Part shown: positions 17,956 to 26,636 of the stretch, one piece after another
Numbering within the stretch: the first letter of the stretch is position 1
Layout of the letters: each line of letters begins with the position of its first letter
DNA from: an uncultured Dorea sp.
GTDB lineage: Bacteria > Bacillota > Clostridia > Lachnospirales > Lachnospiraceae
Reading direction: 5' to 3'
NCBI GenBank assembly: GCA_910580235.1
Contig: CAJTVU010000002.1
Span: 248,001-312,000 of the forward strand
Length of the DNA: 64,000 nt
Position numbers and translations under genes: made by a program
Notes under the pieces: model-generated
What the model saw: only the letters and a program-made list of their open reading frames with translations
The model's database searches: none
Told to the model about the DNA's origin: nothing

Positions 17956-18083
17956 TCCATATAGGCTTCAGGCGTCAAAATAGGCTTTTATAAACTACCG
18001 CAGGAAAATTCCACAAATTGCAATTTGTGGAATTTTACAGCCCTATTTTTGAAGAGCCTATTCTGACGCCTGAATCCATATAG
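17956..18083. mobile_element. MITE-like nested palindrome flanked by a 9-bp direct repeat
   Basis: Outer arms share TTCAGGCGTCARAATAGGCT (left about 17967-17986; right, reversed, about 18055-18074) with one mismatch. The core is a perfect 32-bp palindrome at 18005-18036 built on CCACAAATTG/CAATTTGTGG. TCCATATAG occurs at 17956-17964 and again at 18075-18083, like a target-site duplication, although two extra bases sit inside the left copy. There is no room for a transposase, so mobility would be in trans. It lies between sigG and the TM2 gene and could also fold as an RNA hairpin ending sigG transcription. Confidence 0.6.
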
Positions 18084-18128
18084 AAAAAAATGCTTAAATG
18101 AGCATAAGATACAAAGGAGGACAACTCA

Positions 18129-18596
18129 ATGGCAGGAGGGACTTGCCCATATTGTGGAGCGCCAGTCGGCCCGGCGGCGGCTGAATGTGAATTTTGTGGA
18201 AGAACGCTGACCGCTCAACAGCCTACGCAGCAGCCTTATGTACAGCAGCCTTATACACAACAGCCTCAGGCACAGCAGCCTTATGCACAGCAGCCCTATG
18301 TGCAGCAGACACAGCCTCAGATCGTAATCCAGCAGACGGCTCCGCCGCAGGCTTACATGCCGGACATCAATCCGGCGTGGCCGATAAGAAGCAAGGTTGT
18401 AGCAGGCATCCTCGCTCTCCTCTTGGGAGGGCTTGGCATACATAAATTTTATCTTGGAAAGACAGGGATGGGCATTTTGTACTTATGCTTTTCCTGGACG
18501 GCGATACCGGCCCTCGTAGGGCTCGTCGAAGGGATCATTTATCTTTGTTCCAACGATGAGAGCTTCCAGCTTAAGAACCATGTAAGGATCGTCTGA
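18129..18596 (+). CDS. Zinc-ribbon, QPY-repeat, TM2-domain membrane protein
   Basis: 155 residues in three parts. Residues 1-30 are a zinc ribbon with CPYCGAP and CEFCGRT (two CxxC knuckles). Residues about 34-72 are a low-complexity linker of repeated QQPY/QQPQ units, encoded by a degenerate 15-nt DNA repeat. Residues about 85-155 are a TM2 domain with two helices and the GLGIHKFYLGKTGMGILYL motif, ending in a short cytoplasmic tail. TM2 proteins are membrane proteins of unclear function. AAAGGAGG precedes the ATG. It stands alone between the palindromic element and a bidirectional terminator. Confidence 0.88.
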   Translation: MAGGTCPYCGAPVGPAAAECEFCGRTLTAQQPTQQPYVQQPYTQQPQAQQPYAQQPYVQQTQPQIVIQQTAPPQAYMPDINPAWPIRSKVVAGILALLLGGLGIHKFYLGKTGMGILYLCFSWTAIPALVGLVEGIIYLCSNDESFQLKNHVRIV

Positions 18597-18612
18597 TAGA
18601 GGCAAAAACTAT

Positions 18613-18649
18613 GGGAGATACAGGATATAAACGTTATCCTGTATCTCCC
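18613..18649. terminator. Bidirectional hairpin between TM2 gene and beta-CASP gene
   Basis: GGGAGATACAGGATA (18613-18627) and TATCCTGTATCTCCC (18635-18649) form a perfect 15-bp stem with a 7-nt loop, between convergent genes. T-runs are short on both sides. Confidence 0.65.
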
Positions 18650-18655
18650 TCTTAG

Positions 18656-20266
18656 CTAATCCCTTTCCCATTTATCCGCAAGATTATTTATCTGTGCCTC
18701 AAATTTCGCCAGCTCTTTATTAGAAAGCCCTTCGTTCTTATACACAATATCAAGCAGCCTCCTGGCAGCGGCGACCACTCTCTGGAATACGTTCTGCTTC
18801 CTGCTCTGCGCCGGCTTCTCCGCCGCTTTCTTCGGCTCCCGTACCCCCTCTGATAGGATCTCGCCTGTAGCAAGATCCACACATCCTCCAGAATAAGGCG
18901 CGAATGCCGGGCATCCGAACCGCTCCGCCACTGTCTTTGCGAACTCGTCCGTCACCGTGTCTTCGCCGTGGACGACGAACACGTGCTGCAAGGAGCTCTC
19001 AAAGCCAGACAGCCAGCCCAAAAGCCCGTTCACGTCCGCATGGCCGCTGATCCCTTTTAACGTCTCGATCTTCGCGTTGACCTCCACCGTCTCGCCAAAA
19101 AGCTTTACGCTCTTTGCGCCGTCGATCAGCTTACGCCCAAGAGTCCCAACTGCCTGATAGCCCACAAAGCATATCGTACTTTCTCTCCTCCACAGATTAT
19201 GCTTTAAATGATGGCGGATGCGCCCAGCCTCGCACATGCCTGACGCAGACAGGATGACTTTCGGATCTTCGTCGAAATTGATCGTCTTTGAATCATTGCT
19301 CGTGACGCTGGTCCTAAGCCCTGGGAAGACAAGAGGGTTTACGCCCCTTCTTATAAGCGCAAGCGCTTCCTCGTCAAAGCAGGAGCGGGTGTTCTTGCCA
19401 AAGACTTTTGTAGCTTCGATAGCAAGCGGGCTGTCCACATACACATGAAAGCCTGAATGCTCCGGGATCAGATCCTTCTCCTTAATCTCCCGTATAAAAT
19501 ACAACAGCTCCTGGGTACGCCCCACCGCAAAGGAGGGCACGACCACATTCCCGCCTTTGTCAAAGGTCTCCTTAAGAATGCGGGCGAACTCTCCTACGTA
19601 ATCCGGCCTCTCTGCCCCATGCACGCGGTTCCCATATGTAGATTCTATGACCACATAATCGGCTTCCTTCACGTGCAGAGGATCGCGGATAATAGGCTGA
19701 TCTACATTCCCCACATCCCCGGAGAACACGATCTTCTTAGACAGTCCGTCCTCCGTGATCCACACTTCGATGGCCGCCGATCCAAGAAGATGCCCAACGT
19801 CCGTGAACCGCACATCGATCCCGTCAAACAGCGTGATCCTCTGATCATAGTCACAGGGCGCAAGAAGCCTGATGGCGGCCTCTGCATCTTCCATCGTATA
19901 AATAGGCTCATAGAGCTCTGCGCCGCTCCTCTTCGCCTTCCTGTTCCGCCATTCTGCCTCAAACTCCTGGATGTGCGCGCTGTCACGGAGCATAATGTTG
20001 CACAGATCTGCAGTGGCAAAAGTCGTCACGATGTCTCCTTTGAACCCTTCTTTACATAACAACGGGATCTTCCCGGAATGGTCAATATGGGCGTGGGTCA
20101 GAAGGATTGCGTCGATCTTCCCCGCGCTTATCGGTATCTCCTGGTTCTCGTACAAATCCGGCCCCTGCTCCATACCGCAGTCTACCAGTATGTTCTTTCC
20201 GCATGCTTCGATCAGATGGCAGCTTCCTGTCACCTCATGATCTGCTCCAATAAAAGTAAGCTTCAT
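18656..20266 (-). CDS. Metallo-beta-lactamase/beta-CASP exonuclease-like protein
   Basis: About 536 residues from the ATG at 20266 (AGGGG nine bases upstream). The MBL metal motif is LLTHAHIDHSGKIP. The beta-CASP insert follows, with conserved SAVGRTQELLYF-like (PSFAVGRTQELLYFIREI), ASGMCEAGRIRHHLKHNL and the C-terminal KIETLKGISGHADVNGLLGWL His motif. This is the CPSF/YSH1-type RNA-processing nuclease fold seen in bacterial homologues; cytoplasmic. A C-terminal extension (residues about 480-536) is Lys/Ala-rich and unassigned. The RNA substrate is not indicated by the context. Confidence 0.88.
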   Translation of the reverse strand: MKLTFIGADHEVTGSCHLIEACGKNILVDCGMEQGPDLYENQEIPISAGKIDAILLTHAHIDHSGKIPLLCKEGFKGDIVTTFATADLCNIMLRDSAHIQEFEAEWRNRKAKRSGAELYEPIYTMEDAEAAIRLLAPCDYDQRITLFDGIDVRFTDVGHLLGSAAIEVWITEDGLSKKIVFSGDVGNVDQPIIRDPLHVKEADYVVIESTYGNRVHGAERPDYVGEFARILKETFDKGGNVVVPSFAVGRTQELLYFIREIKEKDLIPEHSGFHVYVDSPLAIEATKVFGKNTRSCFDEEALALIRRGVNPLVFPGLRTSVTSNDSKTINFDEDPKVILSASGMCEAGRIRHHLKHNLWRRESTICFVGYQAVGTLGRKLIDGAKSVKLFGETVEVNAKIETLKGISGHADVNGLLGWLSGFESSLQHVFVVHGEDTVTDEFAKTVAERFGCPAFAPYSGGCVDLATGEILSEGVREPKKAAEKPAQSRKQNVFQRVVAAARRLLDIVYKNEGLSNKELAKFEAQINNLADKWERD

Positions 20267-20315
20267 GGCAAACAACCCCTTTTTCTTTTATTGTAGCATC
20301 TCTGCCTTATTATTT

Positions 20316-21056
20316 CTATGAATACTTTACAATTTCCTTCTTAAGCCTCTGCATGATCTTCTTTTCCAGCCTCGATATGTACGATTGAGAGATGCCTAAA
20401 ATGTCTGCCACCTCTTTCTGTGTCTTCTCCTCCCCTCCCGGCACGCCAAGGCCGAAACGCATGCGTATGATCGTCCGCTCTCTGCCTGAGAGATGGCTGA
20501 TCGCCTTGACGAGCAGCTTTCGCTCGACTTCCTGCTCGATATCCCGGTAGATCGTATCTTCCTCCGTCCCCAATATATCTGAGAGAAGAAGCTCATTCCC
20601 ATCCCAGTCGACGTTAAGAGGCTCATCTATGGACACTTCCAGCTTCGTCTTGTTATTCCTCCGCAAGTACATCAATATCTCATTTTCAATACAGCGGGAC
20701 GCATATGTCGCAAGCTTGATATTTTTGTCTGGATTGAATGTATTGATCGCCTTGATCAGCCCAATCGTCCCGATCGAGATCAGATCCTCCACTCCTACGC
20801 CTGTATTGTCGAACTTTTTAGCAATATACACGACAAGGCGCAGATTGTGCTCGATCAGCAATTTCTTTGCGTGCTCTTCTCCCTCCGTCCCCAGCTCTTC
20901 TATAACCGCCGCTTCCTCTTCCGTATCCAGCGGCGCCGGGAGTATCTCTGATCCCCCGATGTAGTGGATGTCCCGACGATCCGGGAAGAGCAGCGTCCGG
21001 AAATCCGGGATGACTTTCAGCTGGAAATGATGGGGTACTGATACCTTTATGACCAT
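20316..21056 (-). CDS. sigE: Mother-cell sigma factor SigE
   Basis: 246 residues. The N-terminal pro-like region (FPDRRDIHYIGGSEILPAPLDTEEEAAV) fits the segment removed by SpoIIGA. Region 2 is NLRLVVYIAKKFDNTGVGVEDLISIGTIGLIKAINTFNPDKNIKLATYASRCIENEILMYLRR, with region 4 at ERTIIRMRFGLGVPGGEEKTQKEVADILGISQSYISRLEKKIM. It directs early mother-cell transcription, including cotJ genes in relatives. It lies 11 bp after spoIIGA, its processing protease, so they form one operon as in Bacillus. Confidence 0.96.
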   Translation of the reverse strand: MVIKVSVPHHFQLKVIPDFRTLLFPDRRDIHYIGGSEILPAPLDTEEEAAVIEELGTEGEEHAKKLLIEHNLRLVVYIAKKFDNTGVGVEDLISIGTIGLIKAINTFNPDKNIKLATYASRCIENEILMYLRRNNKTKLEVSIDEPLNVDWDGNELLLSDILGTEEDTIYRDIEQEVERKLLVKAISHLSGRERTIIRMRFGLGVPGGEEKTQKEVADILGISQSYISRLEKKIMQRLKKEIVKYS

Positions 21057-21067
21057 AATGATCCCTC

Positions 21068-21832
21068 CTATAATAAATCAGGATGTACAAGCATTTCATA
21101 ATCGTCGGCGGTAATATCCTCGCAGACGGCTACGATCGGCCTATCCAGCCAGACCGGCGTCTTCTCATAAACGCACATCTTATCTAAGGCTGCCGCCGGC
21201 AGGACGCCGTCCGGCCTTCCGACTGAATGATAGGGAATATAGCGGCATCCTTCAGCTTCCAGCGTCTCCCACGCTTTCGCTGAGATAATGCTGACAGGCT
21301 TCCCGGTTACAGGGTCGCGGAGACGGTTTCCCGTATCGACCAGCGCTTCTGCCAGATACTCACGGCCGCCCTTTATAAGCCGGACTTTGCAGCGCACCGC
21401 GTTCCTCCCGGCAAGATATGCGACCAGATCCCATATCCCGAGGCTCACAAAATATCCTGCAAGGGCAAGGGCAAAGAAGAAGCTTGCCCCCCGTACATAC
21501 TGGCGGAAATATCCCATGACGCCGCCTGCCAGGAACGCGCTTATGTAAAGCATGACGCAGGCTCTTAGAAATGTCCGGTTCCATCCGATTTTAAGTCCTA
21601 TTTTAACCATCGGGATACTTCCGGCTGCGTGGAGCAATACGAATCTTACAAATGTATTCATTCCGGGGATTACCATCACGGCACAGGTACACAGCGATCC
21701 CGCCGCGGCCCCGGCTATGATCCTTCCATGCGTGGCAGAACATTTCATCATCTTTCCGGTCAGCCGAAGCAAGAGGTAATCCATCATAAAATTCACGAGA
21801 AAAAACACGTCTATGTACAATTCATAGTACAC
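21068..21832 (-). CDS. spoIIGA: Sigma-E processing peptidase SpoIIGA
   Basis: About 254 residues from a GTG at 21832 (VYYELYIDVFFLVNFMMDYLLL), preceded by AAGGTGGGA. The open frame extends further upstream but into the promoter. The N-terminal half has five or six membrane helices. The C-terminal half is an aspartic-protease-like domain with the catalytic DTGN motif (EALVDTGNRLRDPVTGKPV). It sits in the septal membrane and cleaves pro-SigE in the mother cell after a signal from the forespore. It is 11 bp upstream of sigE. Confidence 0.93.
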   Translation of the reverse strand: MYYELYIDVFFLVNFMMDYLLLRLTGKMMKCSATHGRIIAGAAAGSLCTCAVMVIPGMNTFVRFVLLHAAGSIPMVKIGLKIGWNRTFLRACVMLYISAFLAGGVMGYFRQYVRGASFFFALALAGYFVSLGIWDLVAYLAGRNAVRCKVRLIKGGREYLAEALVDTGNRLRDPVTGKPVSIISAKAWETLEAEGCRYIPYHSVGRPDGVLPAAALDKMCVYEKTPVWLDRPIVAVCEDITADDYEMLVHPDLL

Positions 21833-21865
21833 GTCCCACCTTCTCTCTCCTACGATGATGGGTTC

Positions 21866-21931
21866 ATTATACGAGGGATAAGCCAAAGAATTTGTCAGAT
21901 ACTGAAAGAAAAAAAAGTGTTTGTTTCGACA
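21866..21931 (-). promoter_or_regulatory. spoIIGA-sigE promoter with Spo0A box(es) and long spacer
   Basis: A -10 TATAAT (21871-21866) is preceded, after 21 nt, by CTGACA (21898-21893). TGTCGAA (21931-21925), an exact core Spo0A box, lies about 27 nt further upstream. A second box-like TTTGTCAGA runs over the -35 on the opposite strand (21891-21899). In B. subtilis the spoIIG promoter is SigA-dependent, Spo0A-activated and has an overlong 22-bp spacer, so this arrangement is what the family predicts. Confidence 0.6.
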
Positions 21932-21962
21932 TAAAAATGAGGACGGGGCTTCCCGTCCTCAT
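21931..21962 (-). terminator. Intrinsic terminator of the ftsZ end of the division cluster
   Basis: ATGAGGACGGG and CCCGTCCTCAT (21962-21952 and 21947-21937) form an 11-bp stem with a 4-nt loop, followed on the minus strand by TTTTAT. It starts 13 bp after the ftsZ stop and separates the division cluster from spoIIGA. Confidence 0.88.
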
Positions 21963-21974
21963 GGATCTATCTAT

Positions 21975-23201
21975 TTATTTCTTAAAGAAATCCGGTATCT
22001 TAATAGACTGCTCTTTCACCCGGCTGGTCGGAGCCTTCGGCGCTTCCAGAGAAGGCATCGTCCCACCTGCGGCCGTCCGTCTGTCTGAACCGTTACTGCG
22101 GCCCCCCCTTGACGGGGACATGCCCATCACATCAAGCTTAGGAGCCTGCGCCTGTCCTTTTCCCATCGCGGCTCCTCCATATCCTAGCCCCTGCGCTCCC
22201 GCAGGCCTCTGGCTCTCAAGCCTTGATTTCAATTTGGATGCGCTTCCGCCTACATTGTGGAGCCCTGTGGCGATAACTGTGATCGTCGCCTCGTCGGCTC
22301 TGGAATCATCGTACATCGCGCCGAAGATGATGTTCGCCTCTTCTCCCGCCAGCTCCTGCACATACTCTGCCGCATCGGATGCATCCATAAGAGTGATATC
22401 TCCAGACACATTGATGATAACATGGGACGCGCCTGCGATGGTCGTCTCAAGCAGCGGGCTGGCGACCGCCTGCTTCACAGCCTCAAGCGCTTTATCATCG
22501 CCGCGGCCCTGGCCGATGCCGATATGAGCGATGCCCTTGTCCGTCATAACGGTCTGGACATCTGCAAAGTCAAGATTAATAAGAGAAGGTACGTTGATAA
22601 GATCCGTAATGCCCTGGATACCCTGCTGTAGCACTTCGTCGGCCTTCTTAAGCGCCTCCGGCATAGTAGTGCGCCTGTCAACGACTTCCAGAAGCTTGTC
22701 ATTCGGGATTACGATCAATGTATCTACGCTCTCTTTGAGCTTCTCAATCCCTCCAAGAGCATTATTCATACGAGTCTTTGATTCAAACCGGAAAGGCTTC
22801 GTAACGACCCCTACAGTCAGCGCTCCCTGATCTTTCGCGATCCGAGCCACGACCGGAGTCGCGCCCGTCCCGGTGCCGCCGCCCATACCGCAGGTGACGA
22901 ATACCATGTCCGCGCCTTTGAGCGCCGCGGATATCTCTTCTTCGCTCTCCTCGGCCGCCTTCTCTCCTATCTCCGGCCTTGCGCCTGCCCCCAGGCCTTT
23001 TGTGATCTTATCCCCTATCTGAAGAAGGGTCGGCGCTTTGCTAAGCTGAAGCGCCTGCTTGTCCGTATTAATTGCGATAAATTCCACACCGGCAATCTGC
23101 TCGTCAATCATCCGGTTCACGGCATTATTGCCGCCGCCGCCTACTCCTACGACAATTATCTTCGCGGCCGCTTCTGATTCATTGGTCTTAATTTCTAGCA
23201 A
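21975..23201 (-). CDS. ftsZ: Cell division GTPase FtsZ
   Basis: 408 residues. The tubulin-type GTP-binding signature is GMGGGTGTGATPVV (about residues 106-119), with GGGNNAVNRM near the N-terminus and the T7 catalytic loop LINLDFADV about residue 206. The disordered linker is rich in Gly, Pro and Ala, and a C-terminal peptide (IKIPDFFKK) binds FtsA/SepF-type partners. It forms the cytokinetic ring and also the polar sporulation septum. The start is TTG at 23201, read as MLEIKTNE, with AAAGGAGG eight bases upstream. Last gene of the division cluster; a terminator follows. Confidence 0.98.
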   Translation of the reverse strand: MLEIKTNESEAAAKIIVVGVGGGGNNAVNRMIDEQIAGVEFIAINTDKQALQLSKAPTLLQIGDKITKGLGAGARPEIGEKAAEESEEEISAALKGADMVFVTCGMGGGTGTGATPVVARIAKDQGALTVGVVTKPFRFESKTRMNNALGGIEKLKESVDTLIVIPNDKLLEVVDRRTTMPEALKKADEVLQQGIQGITDLINVPSLINLDFADVQTVMTDKGIAHIGIGQGRGDDKALEAVKQAVASPLLETTIAGASHVIINVSGDITLMDASDAAEYVQELAGEEANIIFGAMYDDSRADEATITVIATGLHNVGGSASKLKSRLESQRPAGAQGLGYGGAAMGKGQAQAPKLDVMGMSPSRGGRSNGSDRRTAAGGTMPSLEAPKAPTSRVKEQSIKIPDFFKK

Positions 23202-23353
23202 GGGTTTCTCCTCCTTTGTTATCCTCTATATACAAATATATCACATGCATTGTTCAATGCATAAAATCTCGCTCTGCCATATATACTCTATAATATAGGC
23301 TTTTGTCAAAAATATCAATAGAATTTTCTCGATTTTCTTAATTTCTACGAATT

Positions 23354-24130
23354 TTATTCAGGGAATTCACCAATATCAAAAGTAATAGTTTCCCTGCCCT
23401 CTCCGTAAGACTCCAGATGCAGAGTCCCCGACTGTTCTCTAAGCTCTCCTATGATCGGAGGGATCTGTGCGATCTTCTCGGGAGTCACATCTTGCCCGAG
23501 GCTTATACACACGTTCCCGGTATATATATATATCCTTCCCTCCCTGCATACGATCTTATCCATCGCCAGCTCATATCTCTCAAGCTCCTGGGTGGCCTCC
23601 AGTATCTCGCCGAACACTGCCCTGTCATCGCCTTTTACATATGTATACAATTCAATGCCTTCTATATTAATCCCCTCCACATAGGGGACTTCTTCAATGT
23701 AAGATGTCGTTTTCTTCACGATCAGCCCGTCTTTGTCGAAATATGCATACTCATTGTCCGGGGTATAAAAGTAGCCTATGATGGGCTTCTCTTTCACCTT
23801 GACGGTAAGGATCCAGGGCAGGCGGACGCCTACTTTCATCTCTTCAAGACAGGGCGGCTTCTCGCCGCGCCCCAGCATATATTTCCCCAGCACATACAGG
23901 CTGTTCACCGAGTATTTATCATTCTGCACTGCCTCTAATATCTCTCTGTCCGGGCAATAATCGTTCCCTTCAACTTCAATCTCCTGTACATAAAAAAGAA
24001 CGACTGCCCCTGTAAGAATAATCAGGATGCCCAGAAAGATGACCATGAAAGCATACAATTTATGTCCTTTTTTCTTCCTGTGCCTGGGACGCTCATCTTC
24101 TCGCCTTTCCAGATGTCTCCTTTTCGCCAT
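23354..24130 (-). CDS. ftsQ: Division protein FtsQ/DivIB
   Basis: 258 residues. A basic cytoplasmic N-terminus (KRRHLERREDERPRHRKKKGHK), one membrane helix (residues about 28-50), then a POTRA-type FtsQ domain (VQEIEVEGNDYCPDREILEAVQNDKYSVNSLYVLGKYML) and a DivIB beta domain. It connects FtsL/FtsB with the septal synthase outside the membrane. It lies between ftsW and ftsZ. A 152-bp gap precedes ftsZ, AT-rich and perhaps holding a separate ftsZ promoter, though I could not pick out a convincing one. Confidence 0.9.
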   Translation of the reverse strand: MAKRRHLERREDERPRHRKKKGHKLYAFMVIFLGILIILTGAVVLFYVQEIEVEGNDYCPDREILEAVQNDKYSVNSLYVLGKYMLGRGEKPPCLEEMKVGVRLPWILTVKVKEKPIIGYFYTPDNEYAYFDKDGLIVKKTTSYIEEVPYVEGINIEGIELYTYVKGDDRAVFGEILEATQELERYELAMDKIVCREGRIYIYTGNVCISLGQDVTPEKIAQIPPIIGELREQSGTLHLESYGEGRETITFDIGEFPE

Positions 24131-24164
24131 AGACGCTCCTCCCTGTGCTCTGCCGTTGCTACTA

Positions 24165-25241
24165 CTATATCACTTTTGACACGCTTAAGACAAGCCCCAT
24201 TTCTATAAGGAGGAACATAACGGAAGTGCCGCCGTAGCTGACGAAAGGGAGGGTGATTCCTGTATTAGGGATAGTGTTGGTGACGACAGCGATATTCAGG
24301 ATGACCTGAAGCATCATGTGCGCCATCGCCCCCGAGGCTATCAGCGCCCCGAACAAGTCCCGGGCGTGCGTCGCAATGACGAAGAAGCGCCAGATGAGTA
24401 TCAGGAACAGAAGCAGCAAAAAGCCTGCGCCAAAAAGCCCCAGCTCCTCGCACACAATAGAAAATATCATGTCATTCTGCGCCTCCGGCACGAATCCCAG
24501 CTTCTGCACGCTCTCTCCCAGACCTCTCCCAAAAAGCCCCCCGCTCCCGATCGCATATAAGCCCTGAAGCGTCTGGTAGCCCTTCTCGAAGTTCTCTGGA
24601 TTCCTCCATATCTCAAGGCGCTCCAGACGATAGCTTTCAAGAGCCAGGAAGATCGTCATGAATCCAATCCCCATTACCCCCATCACAACGAACTGGCCAT
24701 ATTTAGGGCTGGCGATGAATACGAGGACGACTCCGATCCCAAGGATGATGATCGCCGTGCTTAAGTTGCTCGCTCCAACCAGCGCGACGATCGGGAGGAT
24801 CGACACCATGATCTTTATAAGGGTACGCATCTTCCCTATATCTTTGACATTTTTCGTAATGATCGCCGCCAGAAAAAGGATCACTGCTACTTTGGCGAAT
24901 TCTGACGGCTGAAAAGAAAGAGGGCCCAAAGACAGCCATCTTTTGGACCCATTGTATTCTTCTCCCACGAACATAACCGCAAGAGACAGGATAATTGCCA
25001 TCACATATCCGAGAAGCGCCACATGCCGCCACAGGTGGTAATCCATGCCTGCCACGATGAACATGCCCGCGACTCCCAGCGCCGTAGCAAAAATCTGTTT
25101 TTTCAGATAGTACAAAGAATCATGAAATTTTATCTCTCCATTGTAAGCGCCGGTGCTGCCCAGTATCACAAGCCCCATGACGATCAGAAGGCCCAGGGCA
25201 ACAAGAAGCGTATAATCATAGTTTACCTTTCCCCGTCGCAT
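24165..25241 (-). CDS. ftsW: Septal peptidoglycan glycosyltransferase FtsW (SEDS family)
   Basis: About 358 residues with roughly ten membrane helices. SEDS motifs: GSKRWLSLGPLSFQPSEFAKVAVILFLA, the GYQTLQGLYAIGSGGLFGRGLGESVQKLGFVPEAQNDMIFSIVCEELGLFG loop with the conserved catalytic-region acidic residues, and ITLPFVSYGGTSVMFLLIEMGL at the end. It polymerises lipid II with a partner class B PBP; two such PBPs are encoded in the same cluster. The ATG at 25241 is favoured, since the upstream GTG overlaps the ribosome site. A second SEDS gene lies at 37471-38595. Confidence 0.93.
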   Translation of the reverse strand: MRRGKVNYDYTLLVALGLLIVMGLVILGSTGAYNGEIKFHDSLYYLKKQIFATALGVAGMFIVAGMDYHLWRHVALLGYVMAIILSLAVMFVGEEYNGSKRWLSLGPLSFQPSEFAKVAVILFLAAIITKNVKDIGKMRTLIKIMVSILPIVALVGASNLSTAIIILGIGVVLVFIASPKYGQFVVMGVMGIGFMTIFLALESYRLERLEIWRNPENFEKGYQTLQGLYAIGSGGLFGRGLGESVQKLGFVPEAQNDMIFSIVCEELGLFGAGFLLLLFLILIWRFFVIATHARDLFGALIASGAMAHMMLQVILNIAVVTNTIPNTGITLPFVSYGGTSVMFLLIEMGLVLSVSKVI

Positions 25242-25259
25242 CAATCTAATATGCACTCC

Positions 25260-26615
25260 TTATAAGGAATTTACGATTTCTTTGAACTTCTCTCCACGTA
25301 CTTCATAATTAGGGAACATGCCCCAGCTGGCGCATGCAGGCGACAAAAGCACCGCATCTCCGGGGGCTGCATACCTTGCCGCCATCTGGACGGCCTCCTC
25401 GAACGTATCGGCATAGACATAATCGGTAAAGCCGCACTTCCTGGCGTCCGCCGCGATCTTTTCTTTTGTCTCTCCTACAAGGACAAGCTTCTTCACCTTG
25501 CCGTCAAAGCTCTCGATCCACCCGGTATAGACGGCGTCTTTATCGTAGCCTCCGCCGATCAGCACGGTAGGGCGCTCCATCGCCCGGATGCCCTTGATCG
25601 CGGCGTCTGGATTGGTCCCCTTGGAATCATTGTAATAGGCGACGCCACTTTTCTCGGCCACATATTCGATCCGATGCTCTACTCCCCGGAAAGCCTTCAC
25701 CGTGTCCCGTATAATATCCATCGGCACGCCGTACGCCGCCGCCATGCAGACGGCCGCCATGACGTTCTCGTAGTTGTGCGTCCCGAGGATCTGCAGCTGT
25801 GAAGTCCTGCACACCGTCACCTCGTCGGGATTCCGGTATACGATGTCCTCACCGTCAAGATAGATGCCTCTTTCTAGTTTACGTCGGCTGCTGAAATATA
25901 GAACCTGACATTTCAGCCTGCCGCCGAGCTCCCTCATGCGCTCCTCTTCATAATTGAGGACGCAGTAGTCTTTTTCCGTCTGGTTGCGCGCAATATTTTC
26001 TTTTGCGGCGATATAGGCCTCCATCGTATGATGCCGATCCAGATGGTCCGGCGTGTAGTTAAGGATCGCGCTTACATTGGGGCGGAATGTAACGATCGTT
26101 TCCAGCTGGAAGCTGCTCATCTCCGCAACCGCAATGGATCTTTCTGTCATCTTTCCCGCCGCCACCGTATAGGGATTCCCGATATTGCCCACAACGAACA
26201 CATCGTCCCCCTTATAATTCTTCATAATCTCGCCCAGAAGAGTCGTCGTCGTCGTCTTCCCATTCGTGCCCGTAATAGCCAGGACATCGCCTTTCCCGTA
26301 CATATAGGCAAGCTCTGTCTCCCCGATGACTGGGACGCCCGCCTCCCGCATCTTGCAGATGACAGGAAGGTCCGCAGGCACTCCCGGGCTTAAGATGACA
26401 AGATCTACCTCTCCGAAAAGGCGCTCCGGGAGCTCTCCTGCGATTATCTCTACCTTTTCATCTCTGCCAAAAGACTCCCTTAATCTCTCTTTATCAAGAT
26501 CCTCATTCCCGTCATAGAGGATGACTTCCGCCTTCTGCGCTCTTAAAAGCTTTGCCGCGCCCGTTCCGCTGATCCCTGTCCCGAACACAAGCGCTTTCTT
26601 CCCTGTAGCTTCCAT
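25260..26615 (-). CDS. murD: UDP-N-acetylmuramoyl-L-alanine:D-glutamate ligase
   Basis: 451 residues. It adds D-Glu to UDP-MurNAc-L-Ala in the cytoplasm. The N-terminal Rossmann domain has VFGTGISGTGAAKLL. The ATP site is AITGTNGKTTTTTLLGEIM (about residue 114). The central domain has YTPDHLDRHHTMEAYIAAKENI, including the Mur-ligase DHLDRH signature, and the C-terminal domain has NDSKGTNPDAAIKGI and LLSPACASWGMFPNYEVRGEKF. It lies between mraY and ftsW. Confidence 0.97.
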   Translation of the reverse strand: MEATGKKALVFGTGISGTGAAKLLRAQKAEVILYDGNEDLDKERLRESFGRDEKVEIIAGELPERLFGEVDLVILSPGVPADLPVICKMREAGVPVIGETELAYMYGKGDVLAITGTNGKTTTTTLLGEIMKNYKGDDVFVVGNIGNPYTVAAGKMTERSIAVAEMSSFQLETIVTFRPNVSAILNYTPDHLDRHHTMEAYIAAKENIARNQTEKDYCVLNYEEERMRELGGRLKCQVLYFSSRRKLERGIYLDGEDIVYRNPDEVTVCRTSQLQILGTHNYENVMAAVCMAAAYGVPMDIIRDTVKAFRGVEHRIEYVAEKSGVAYYNDSKGTNPDAAIKGIRAMERPTVLIGGGYDKDAVYTGWIESFDGKVKKLVLVGETKEKIAADARKCGFTDYVYADTFEEAVQMAARYAAPGDAVLLSPACASWGMFPNYEVRGEKFKEIVNSL

Positions 26616-26636
26616 ATGCTTCTCCTTCGCTTTTTC

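Noticed and set aside
18220..18320. Short direct repeats that could suggest a CRISPR array
   Set aside because: They are degenerate in-frame codon repeats for QQPY units in the TM2 protein, without spacers or constant repeat length.
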